Positions 57,801 through 64,000 of a stretch of 64,000 nucleotides of DNA are shown here, piece after piece. The notes beneath the pieces are model-generated. The model worked only from the letters and a program-made list of their open reading frames with translations. It made no database searches and had not been told where the DNA came from. Source of the stretch: Colwellia hornerae (lineage in GTDB: Bacteria; Pseudomonadota; Gammaproteobacteria; Enterobacterales; Alteromonadaceae); the NCBI RefSeq assembly GCF_007954355.1, contig NZ_VOLR01000006.1:62001-126000 (forward strand). Direction: 5' to 3'. The position numbers were made by a program, and so were the translations under genes. The stretch's first letter is position 1, and the number at the start of each line of letters is the position of its first letter.

Positions 57801-58463
57801 TTAACCATTAACGACTTGTTTTTTTAAATTTGCTAATTCTTGTTCAATAGATTCATCTGTTTCTAAATCACGAAACTGGCTGGCGAGATCTTTATTCTCG
57901 GTAAAGTCATAAGACTCTAATTCAGCTTCTACGCGATCAATTTTTTGTTGGTAGCGTTCAAATTTATTAATGGCTTCATCGATGTTGTAGACAATCGCTC
58001 TTTCTCGTACTTTTAAGCGGACTTCAACCGACTCTTGACGTAATACAAAAGCATCTTGCTTGCGTTTAGCTTCTTGGAGTTTTTCTTGTAGTCGTTGGCC
58101 ATCTTCTTGTACTGCACTCAGAAAAAGATCTAATTGCGTTAAGTCATCTTGTAATGCAATCACCTGTACTGAACTTTTTTGCTTTTCATGAAGCGCTGAC
58201 TTCGCAAGATCATCACGGCCTTTGCTAATCGCTAATGCGGCTTTTTCTTGCCAATTATTAATACTTGCTTCTAGTGATGCTATTTTACGCATTAGGGTTT
58301 TCTTCTCAGCAATGTTTTTTGCTGCAGTAGAGCGCACTTCAACCAAGGTTTCTTCCATTTCCTGAATGATCAATTTAACCATTTTCTCAGGGTCTTCGGC
58401 TTTATCTAACATATTGTTTAAGTTAGCGTTAATAATATCTGTAAAACGTGAAAACATGCCCAT
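57801..58463 (-). CDS. pspA: Phage shock protein A
   Basis: The 220-aa protein is almost entirely helical and coiled-coil, with the PspA N-terminus MGMFSRFTDIINANLNNMLD, DPEKMVKLIIQEMEETLVEV and VRSTAAKNIAEKK. It is an ESCRT-III-like membrane-stabilising protein that also inhibits the activator PspF in enterobacteria. It is the first gene of the psp cluster. A candidate sigma-54 promoter lies about 106-121 bases upstream. Confidence 0.95.
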   Translation of the reverse strand: MGMFSRFTDIINANLNNMLDKAEDPEKMVKLIIQEMEETLVEVRSTAAKNIAEKKTLMRKIASLEASINNWQEKAALAISKGRDDLAKSALHEKQKSSVQVIALQDDLTQLDLFLSAVQEDGQRLQEKLQEAKRKQDAFVLRQESVEVRLKVRERAIVYNIDEAINKFERYQQKIDRVEAELESYDFTENKDLASQFRDLETDESIEQELANLKKQVVNG

Positions 58464-58568
58464 AATCCATTCTCCTGCGCAAATGCGCTGCTATTAGTAT
58501 TTTAATTTGATGACTCATTAAGTATTAGCTCAAGGTGCTAATGCTTAACTTGCTACTATGTCTTCTAT

Positions 58569-58584
58569 TACAAGTGACATGCCA
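58569..58584 (-). promoter_or_regulatory. Candidate sigma-54 promoter of the psp cluster
   Basis: On the minus strand TGGCATG-TCAC-TTGTA matches the -24 element well and the -12 element partly (TTGTA instead of TTGCA), with correct 4-base spacing. Psp operons are usually under sigma-54 and PspF. No pspF gene is present in the window next to it, so this rests on sequence and family knowledge. Confidence 0.45.
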
Positions 58585-58677
58585 ACTCAGCAAAAGAAAT
58601 TAAACAATTGTTTATTAAGGGATTTATTAAGGACATCAAGAACAGAAAGAAATAGGACATAATATGTCAGACGAAAA

Positions 58678-58717
58678 TATAGTCAAATTCACAAATTAAT
58701 TAGTTAATTTGACTATA
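58678..58717 (-). terminator. Hairpin after the sulfurtransferase gene
   Basis: TATAGTCAAATT and AATTTGACTATA form a perfect 12-bp stem with a 16-base AT-rich loop, 40 bases after the sulfurtransferase stop, and the minus strand continues with TTTT. Confidence 0.65.
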
Positions 58718-58756
58718 TCGATAACATGGTGGGATTTTATTAAAATGAGCGTTGAA

Positions 58757-59656
58757 TTATTGAGTAACGACTACCGGAAAATAAGCACCTGCGCCCCACT
58801 CACTCCATGAGCCGTCATAAACTTTCACTTGCTTATAGCCACACATTTCAGCTGTTAACGCTAAAACACAGGCGGTTACACCAGAGCCACAGCTCATCAC
58901 CATAGGCTTGCCTGGGCTATTAATCGCTTTAAATCTTTCTGCTAAAATATTTTTGGCTAATAAGTGCCCATTATACGATAAATCGCTAAAGGGTAAATTC
59001 ACAGAACAGGGAATATGACCGCTACGAATGCCTTCACGTGGCTCAGCAACTTTTCCCTTAAAGCGTTCTTTAGCCCTAGCATCAACAATAAGGTGCTCTT
59101 GAGCGTTGAGGTTGCTGACTATATTTTGGCTACTAAAAAAGTATTCTTTACAAAATGTGGCGGTAAAGTTACCACTGTCAGTAACGAAAGATGCCGCTGA
59201 AGAAACAGAATAACCTGATGCCAACCACGCCGGTAAACCGCCATCAAGCACAGCAACATTTTTATGCCCCATTGCTCTAAACATATACCAAGCACGCGCC
59301 GCAGAAAATAAGCCTTGGTCATCATAAACAACAATTTGACTGTCTGTCATCACCCCTAACGCACGCGCTTGCTGCTGAAAATGTTCAGCACTTGGCATAG
59401 TGTGGGGCAGTGGATTTGATAAATCAGAAAAGTTTTTATTTAAATCGAATCGTTTGGCATAAGGTAAAGTAAAGTCTGGCCATTGTTTTTCTGGCGAGCA
59501 CATATTCCCCACGGGTGGGATACTCGCATCGAGCAGTAGTATATTTGAGAATGGTTTTACAGAGTCTCCTGTCAAGTCGAGCGGAGAAAAAAGCAGTTCA
59601 TGCAGCTGACGGCACGATATTATTTGCTGAAAAGTCGAAGGCATAGTTAGCGTCAT
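58757..59656 (-). CDS. sseA: 3-mercaptopyruvate/thiosulfate sulfurtransferase (SseA-like)
   Basis: The 299-aa protein has two rhodanese domains. The N-terminal one contains DSQIVVYDDQGLFSAARAW and MGHKNVAVLDGGLPAW; the C-terminal one has the active-site loop MSCGSGVTACVLAL. The CGSGVTA loop is typical of 3-mercaptopyruvate sulfurtransferases, while thiosulfate enzymes usually have CRKGVT-type loops. It acts in the cytoplasm in sulfur transfer and antioxidant metabolism. It is separate from the psp cluster. Confidence 0.9.
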   Translation of the reverse strand: MTLTMPSTFQQIISCRQLHELLFSPLDLTGDSVKPFSNILLLDASIPPVGNMCSPEKQWPDFTLPYAKRFDLNKNFSDLSNPLPHTMPSAEHFQQQARALGVMTDSQIVVYDDQGLFSAARAWYMFRAMGHKNVAVLDGGLPAWLASGYSVSSAASFVTDSGNFTATFCKEYFFSSQNIVSNLNAQEHLIVDARAKERFKGKVAEPREGIRSGHIPCSVNLPFSDLSYNGHLLAKNILAERFKAINSPGKPMVMSCGSGVTACVLALTAEMCGYKQVKVYDGSWSEWGAGAYFPVVVTQ

Positions 59657-59753
59657 TCATTTTTTAATAAGGCTTAAAAAATAACGAATATATCGATAAT
59701 TGTACAGTCGAATAGACAATATAAATTGGCAGGGTACAACAAATTCCCTGCAC

Positions 59754-59885
59754 TTAGCTTGCTGCTTGTTTGTCGGCTAATGATTGTTCACGATTATTTT
59801 CTATTAGGCTTACCACTACCGACGCTGCCAATAAAAAAACAGCAGGTAACATCAATAGTGTAAAAATCAGCTCTAAGCTTGGCAT
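59754..59885 (-). CDS. 43-aa single-TM protein
   Basis: The likely product starts MPSLELIFTLLMLPAVFLLA and continues through one TM helix to a polar end (ENNREQSLADKQAAS). An AAGGA site lies about 8 bases before this ATG, which is why I prefer it to longer in-frame starts reaching 59960. It begins 10 bases after the stop of the next gene upstream, so they form a pair. The function is unknown. Confidence 0.55.
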   Translation of the reverse strand: MPSLELIFTLLMLPAVFLLAASVVVSLIENNREQSLADKQAAS

Positions 59886-59895
59886 AATCAATTCC

Positions 59896-60174
59896 TTACT
59901 CATCCGCTGCTTGAACGGTATTCTTTTGTTGAGTACCATTTTTGTTATTAAGCTTAGCAACTAAAATTTGGGAATGTTTGTTGCTGGCTAAAGTTGATAT
60001 CGTGATATCTGGCTGAACTTTATTTTTTGAATTAATAATTAATTTGGTATTAAGTTGCTGTATGCCTGCTTTAGCCATCAGATTAGCGATATCTTTGATA
60101 GCTGTGGTGTTATCTGCAAAGCTGTTAAAAGATAATAAAGCGGTAGTTAATGTAGTGATCAATAATATTTTCAT
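59896..60174 (-). CDS. Predicted periplasmic protein, unknown function
   Basis: The protein of about 92 aa has a clear signal peptide (MKILLITTLTTALLSFNSFAD) and a small polar mature part of about 70 aa rich in Lys, Asn and Thr with hydrophobic strands (KLIINSKNKV, QILVAKLNN). No cysteine, no recognised family. I chose the second ATG (60174) since it directly starts the signal peptide; a first one is at 60186. A GGAGAACAAC site precedes. It is followed by the 43-aa TM gene. Confidence 0.6.
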   Translation of the reverse strand: MKILLITTLTTALLSFNSFADNTTAIKDIANLMAKAGIQQLNTKLIINSKNKVQPDITISTLASNKHSQILVAKLNNKNGTQQKNTVQAADE

Positions 60175-60400
60175 GTTGTTCTCCAAGTTTTATAATAGTT
60201 AAGTCGTCATATCTATTACAAAGGTTGTGCCAGAGATCAAAAAAAACATTAAGTAACTGATTTATCAATAAATTGATTAATTTTTGTTTTATCATAAAAA
60301 TAGAAATTACGACCACACCAAATAAAAATGGTCAAAAAAGCCAATTATTAATAATTATAGCGATAAAGTTGTCAGTTATCGTTAAAGTGAAAGATAACCA

Positions 60401-60441
60401 GTGTGCCGATTTAGGGAGACAATTTCCCAAAATCGGCACAC
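60401..60441 (-). terminator. Long inverted repeat downstream of dusA
   Basis: GTGTGCCGATTT and AAATCGGCACAC form a perfect 12-bp stem; AGGGA and TCCC extend it with one mismatch. It begins 12 bases after the dusA stop. On the minus strand there is no T run after it, so classical termination is uncertain. The rest of the 60187-60452 gap is AT-rich without a gene. Confidence 0.5.
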
Positions 60442-60452
60442 AAAAAAGACAA

Positions 60453-61511
60453 TTACTCGCCTGCAGGTATGGTCACTTGTGCGAAAGCATCAAAAAGCAC
60501 TTGGCTGGTAACTTCATTACCACTGCATTGCTCACTTAAATAACGACGAAACTGCCTAGCACCCGCTAAACCATTACATAATCCAAGCATATGGCGAACC
60601 ACATGCCAAGCGCGTCCACCATTAGCAATATGAATATCAATATAGCGCGCCATCTCTGCAACGATTTGTTCACGAGAAAGAATATCCGTGCTTGTTTGAT
60701 AAATCGCGTTGTCTGCTTCAACTAACATATAAGGGTTTTGGTAAATTTCACGGCCTATCATCACACCATCAATATGAGCTAAATGCTCATTCGCCTCATC
60801 ATAGGTTTTAATACCGCCATTAATGGAAATTTGTAACTGTGGAAAATCATTTTTTATTTGATAAACACGACCATAATCAAGTGGCGGTACTTCCCTGTTT
60901 TGTTTTGGGCTTAAACCACTTAACCAAGCTTTGCGTGCATGAATAATAAAATGTTTACAGTCAGCTTTTGAGACCACATCAACGAAATTATGTAAGAATT
61001 CATAACTGTCATGATCATCTATACCGATACGCGATTTAACCGTAACCGGGATATTTGCTGCCGCTTGCATCTCATTGACACAGTCAGCCACCAAAGAAGG
61101 TTCAGCCATTAAACAAGCACCAAAGCGACCATTTTGGACACGATCAGATGGACAGCCAACATTGATGTTAATTTCATCATAACCATACTGTTCAGCCATT
61201 TTCGCACACTCAGTCATGGCTTTAACGTCACTACCCCCCAGTTGTAATACAACAGGATGCTCTGCTTTGTTAAAGGATAGATAATCACCTTTACCAAATA
61301 TAATGGCGCCAGTAGTCACCATTTCAGTGTATAGCACGGTGTGCTTTGACATAACACGATAGAAGTAACGGCAATGTCGATCGGTCCAATCGAGCATGGG
61401 CGCAACGGATAATTTATGCGAAATCGCATTCGACTGCGCCGCAGCGCTTTTCGCATTTTTCTCTAATAAAGTCAAAAACTTACCCTTGTAACATCGATCG
61501 TTATTGTGCAC
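60453..61511 (-). CDS. dusA: tRNA-dihydrouridine synthase DusA
   Basis: DusA uses FMN and NADPH to reduce U20/U20a in the tRNA D-loop. The 352-aa TIM-barrel protein has the family start [35 protein letters not shown], the catalytic [19 protein letters not shown] (Cys in GAC), KSRIGIDD and [15 protein letters not shown]. The start at 61511 includes about 38 residues before MLDW, which may be partly derived from the neighbouring integrated element. The 5' end abuts a divergent integrase gene. Confidence 0.94.
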   Translation of the reverse strand: MHNNDRCYKGKFLTLLEKNAKSAAAQSNAISHKLSVAPMLDWTDRHCRYFYRVMSKHTVLYTEMVTTGAIIFGKGDYLSFNKAEHPVVLQLGGSDVKAMTECAKMAEQYGYDEININVGCPSDRVQNGRFGACLMAEPSLVADCVNEMQAAANIPVTVKSRIGIDDHDSYEFLHNFVDVVSKADCKHFIIHARKAWLSGLSPKQNREVPPLDYGRVYQIKNDFPQLQISINGGIKTYDEANEHLAHIDGVMIGREIYQNPYMLVEADNAIYQTSTDILSREQIVAEMARYIDIHIANGGRAWHVVRHMLGLCNGLAGARQFRRYLSEQCSGNEVTSQVLFDAFAQVTIPAGE

Positions 61512-61535
61512 TATGCACCTACTTCAAACACATGA

Positions 61536-61574
61536 CAGTCCCCCATAGGGTACCCCACCTTCAATGGGGGACTG
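61536..61574. promoter_or_regulatory. Strong dyad just before the integrase gene
   Basis: CAGTCCCCCAT and ATGGGGGACTG form a perfect 11-bp inverted repeat around a 17-base GC-rich spacer. It lies 20 bases upstream of the integrase ATG and 25 bases upstream of dusA on the other strand. It could be an operator, an integrase arm-type site or a leader hairpin. Confidence 0.5.
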
Positions 61575-61593
61575 AACAATAAGAGTCCTAGTA

Positions 61594-62655
61594 ATGGCTT
61601 CATTCAATATAGAAAAAAGACCAAAAGCAAATGGCGATGTACGATACCGTTGTGTCGTTATCATCAAATCCAAAGGATGTGTAGTTTACCGTGAAAGTCG
61701 AACTTTTACTAAAGCCAATTTAGCAAAAACTTGGGGAACCAAGAGAAAGTGTGACCTCGACGTATCAGGTGTACCTACGACTAATAAAATGGAAACGGTA
61801 CAAGCCCTAATCATCAAGTATTTAAATGACCCTTACTTAGGCGGCAACTCAGGCCGTACAAAGCGATATGTGCTTAATATGCTGGTTGATTGTGACATTG
61901 CCAAGCTTAATGCCGACGAGCTTGAGCCACCACAAATAATTGAACATTGTAAAAACAGAATTGCAACGGGTGCATCGCCAGCAACTGTTTACCATGATAT
62001 TGCATACTTAAAATCAGTTTTAAAAGCGGCCAAACCAGTTTGGGGAATGGACGTTACCGAAATAAAAGTTAATGAATCAATTCCAATGTTGGTACAAATG
62101 GGGCTAATCGGTCGAAGTCAACGCCGTTCGCGTCGCCCTACAGATGATGAATTAAAGCAAATTGAAAACGAGTTTAGAATAAGAGAGGCTCATCCAGCCT
62201 GTAAGATTCCATACTCGGATATTATGAATTTTTCTATATTGTCTTGTATGCGTATAGGAGAAGTCTGTAGCATACGTTGGGATGATTTAGATCAAAATAA
62301 TCTTGCTGTTATGGTTCGTAACCGTAAAGACCCACGTAAAAAAATAGGCAATCATATGAAGGTCGCTCTTCTGGGTGGAGCTTCCGACATTGTCATTCGT
62401 CAGCCTAAAATCAGTGACCGTATTTTCCCTTACGACTGTAAATCTATTACCGCAGGGTTTCAACGTGTTAGAACTAAATTAAACATTAAGAATCTTAGGT
62501 ATCATGATCTTCGACGAGAAGGCGCTAGTCGTCTATTTGAGAAAGGTTTTAAAATTGAGCAAGTTGCACAAGTAACTGGTCATCGAAACTTCACTATTCT
62601 ATGGCAGGTATATGCCGAGCTTTATCCCGAAGATTTACATCAGTATCTTAATTAA
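61594..62655 (+). CDS. Tyrosine recombinase / integrase (dusA-associated)
   Basis: The 353-aa protein has an N-terminal arm-type DNA-binding part (FNIEKRPKANGDVRYRC), a core-binding SAM-like domain (about 60-165) and a catalytic domain with Arg in SCMRIGEVCSIRW, HDLRREG (H304, R307), TGHRN (H330) and the nucleophile Y340 in WQVYAEL. All catalytic residues are present, so it is probably active. It starts about 80 bases from dusA, reading away from it. This is the layout of islands and prophages inserted in the 5' end of dusA. Confidence 0.9.
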   Translation: MASFNIEKRPKANGDVRYRCVVIIKSKGCVVYRESRTFTKANLAKTWGTKRKCDLDVSGVPTTNKMETVQALIIKYLNDPYLGGNSGRTKRYVLNMLVDCDIAKLNADELEPPQIIEHCKNRIATGASPATVYHDIAYLKSVLKAAKPVWGMDVTEIKVNESIPMLVQMGLIGRSQRRSRRPTDDELKQIENEFRIREAHPACKIPYSDIMNFSILSCMRIGEVCSIRWDDLDQNNLAVMVRNRKDPRKKIGNHMKVALLGGASDIVIRQPKISDRIFPYDCKSITAGFQRVRTKLNIKNLRYHDLRREGASRLFEKGFKIEQVAQVTGHRNFTILWQVYAELYPEDLHQYLN

Positions 62656-62687
62656 TATTATATTTACAGGTTTACGTTGAAATCATC

Positions 62688-62717
62688 AAACACAAAAGCT
62701 TCTCGGCCTTTGTGTTT
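62688..62717. terminator. Hairpin between integrase and resolvase genes
   Basis: AAACACAAA and TTTGTGTTT form a 9-bp stem with a 12-base loop between two convergent genes. No long T run follows on either strand. Confidence 0.45.
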
Positions 62718-62739
62718 AAAAGTGCGCGTACTCCTTAAC

Positions 62740-63297
62740 TCAACGACATTCCTTCAATGTATTATAAACACTAGTTCGCCCTACACCAAGCAACTGAATG
62801 ATTTCAACTTTCTTTACGCCATCATTATGCAAACGGATAACTTCCTTTTTCACGTCCTCAGAGATTGGTTTGCGGCCTTTATAAACACCGCTTGTCTTAG
62901 CCTTCGCAATACCCTCCATCTGACGCTCTTTGCGAATGTTGGTCTCAAACTCAGCAAAGACACCTAGCATGTTCAAGAAGGCTTTACCGGCTGCTGTGTT
63001 GGTATCAATGGGTTGCTCCGTCGCTTTAATGGCAATACCTTTTTGTTGAAAGTCATGCACTAAGTTTTGCAGGTCTCGCAAGCTACGAGCTAGTCTGTCG
63101 ATTCTGGTAAAAACTAAGGTGTCACCTTTCCTTATGAAGTTTAACATCTCGTTGAGCTGTGTTCGGTTCTGAGATGAGCCAGAAGCATTCTCATGAAAGA
63201 TCCGGTCACAGCCAGCCGTTTGTAATTGTTCTACCTGAATGGAAGTGTCTTGGTCACTTGTTGAAACTCTTGCATAGCCAATACGTTGCCCTGACAT
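62740..63297 (-). CDS. Serine recombinase (resolvase/invertase family)
   Basis: The 185-aa protein has the catalytic domain start IGYARVSTSDQDTSIQ (nucleophile S12), then DTLVFTRIDRLARSLRDL, and the long E-helix; the C-terminus is a helix-turn-helix (KKVEIIQLLGVGRTSVYNTL). This is the size and layout of Tn3-type resolvases and DNA invertases. It is convergent with the integrase. It probably belongs to a transposon or to the integrated element; no transposase is seen in the window. Confidence 0.9.
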   Translation of the reverse strand: MSGQRIGYARVSTSDQDTSIQVEQLQTAGCDRIFHENASGSSQNRTQLNEMLNFIRKGDTLVFTRIDRLARSLRDLQNLVHDFQQKGIAIKATEQPIDTNTAAGKAFLNMLGVFAEFETNIRKERQMEGIAKAKTSGVYKGRKPISEDVKKEVIRLHNDGVKKVEIIQLLGVGRTSVYNTLKECR

Positions 63298-63315
63298 TGA
63301 TACGTCCTTATTTTT

Positions 63316-63390
63316 GTTCGTTTAGGGTTTAGACCTAAAGTAGCGGACCTAATCGTTCATGTAAAGCGACCCTAAATGAACATCATTACA
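63316..63390. other. Possible res/recombination site beside the resolvase gene
   Basis: Directly upstream of the resolvase gene there are several related short dyads: TTTAGG (63321) with CCTAAA (63334), and GTTCAT (63355) with ATGAAC (63376), plus GTTCGTTTAGG near 63316. Clustered dyads next to a resolvase gene suggest resolvase subsites, but I could not match a known res consensus. Confidence 0.35.
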
Positions 63391-64000
63391 CGCACAGCGA
63401 ACAGTTCGTAATGGGTATACTCCAAATGGATATTCCTGCCTCTTTGACCTGTTTGGAAATCTAAGTCAAATCCCAGATATTAATGACCCCTTACCAGAGA
63501 CTGCGGCTCTAGGTCATAGGCTTTACAATGTACTACCGCACAAAGCCTTATAACGCTATTTTCGTCCAAGCTACTCTTAGTTATTAAGATATTAAGGCAT
63601 CTTAAGTACAGTCTCCAACAACGACACGCTAATCGAAGTACACGCAAAACCCAATCGGCACACAGTCGTCCCACACTTCCAATTCAACCCTACCCCGAGA
63701 TAGTCGACCGCGTAAACTTTTGTTGCACAGGCTTCTAGAAACGCAGTGTGGACAGTTTTTGGCTTACTAGGACAATCAGTACATGTAATCGTTAGTAGGC
63801 ATTTTCTCTAGTGGCGCAACCTATTACAGAAAATATTGCACATGCCTATGACCATAGTAGGTAGGGGTACTTTAAGATCTCGATGCGTAGGGGTCAAAAC
63901 AGGACAAGTTTTCGCGGGATTTTCGTCTTTGATACAATGGTATAGAAGCTACGGTGAAAGGTAACGTTGAGCTAGACTGATATTGCAAGTGGCACACTTA
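63391..64000. other. Region without a recognisable gene
   Basis: The last 610 bases have no open frame with a recognisable protein on either strand; the longest frame is 64 codons and shows no familiar motif. It looks like non-coding or decayed sequence within the mobile element. Confidence 0.6.

Noticed and set aside
63480-63674. A 64-aa frame on the minus strand
   Set aside because: No start signal and no familiar motif; composition fits a chance frame.
63891-63928. Tn3-type terminal inverted repeat starting GGGGTC
   Set aside because: Only the first few bases resemble Tn3-family ends; no TAAG end or second copy is visible in the window.

Overview
The window looks like a chromosome segment of a marine, probably psychrophilic gammaproteobacterium of the order Alteromonadales, most likely Colwellia or a close relative. 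This is inferred from the AT-rich sequence, the fadBA, cysJIH, gsp, hslRO and psp gene sets, a GlyGly-CTERM secreted protease, DUF2333, TIGR04219 and TIGR03899 family proteins, and the slyX/yheV/yheS/yheT/yheU and nudE/yrfG/hslR/hslO neighbourhoods. No rRNA or tRNA gene was recognised. Most of the window is core genome; the two ends look accessory. LEFT END (1-4500): the 3' part of a gene for a large protein that joins a DnaQ-like exonuclease domain to zinc ribbons and a transposase-like DDE region. It converges on a two-gene AAA ATPase/HNH nuclease module of the Septu (PtuAB) defence type. REGION 4500-15000: the fadBA beta-oxidation operon; a five-gene ABC export operon (LolD-like ATPase, three different periplasmic adaptor proteins, MacB-like permease) whose ATPase gene ends in a perfect 39-bp in-frame duplication; and an MFS transporter. 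REGION 15000-26000: a REC-DUF3369-GGDEF-EAL regulator with an apparently inactive GGDEF, a TIGR03899 protein, cysJIH for assimilatory sulfate reduction, an LhgO-like FAD oxidase, a 50-bp tandem repeat array, and an FkpA-like lipoprotein isomerase. REGION 26000-35500: WD40 lipoprotein, slyX, yheV, yheS (ABC-F), a Sel1-repeat protein, an unusually small DUF3149 membrane protein gene (42 aa), a decayed flagellin-like gene, yheT-yheU, a YceI protein, cysQ, nudE and yrfG. REGION 35500-49400: a complete type II secretion operon gspCDEFGHIJKLMN read leftwards, lying between yrfG and hslR-hslO, followed by an unknown lipoprotein. REGION 49400-61500: an M36-type metalloprotease of 1318 aa with a GlyGly-CTERM tail, a plausible substrate of the type II system next door; a PCuAC-DUF2333-TIGR04219 operon; an enoyl-CoA hydratase-like gene; a psp envelope-stress operon with a 39-aa membrane protein where pspB is expected; a rhodanese sulfurtransferase; two small envelope proteins; and dusA. 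RIGHT END (61500-64000): a tyrosine integrase starts just beside the 5' end of dusA, a known insertion hotspot, followed by a serine resolvase and about 700 bases without a recognisable gene. This is probably the start of an integrated element that continues beyond the window.
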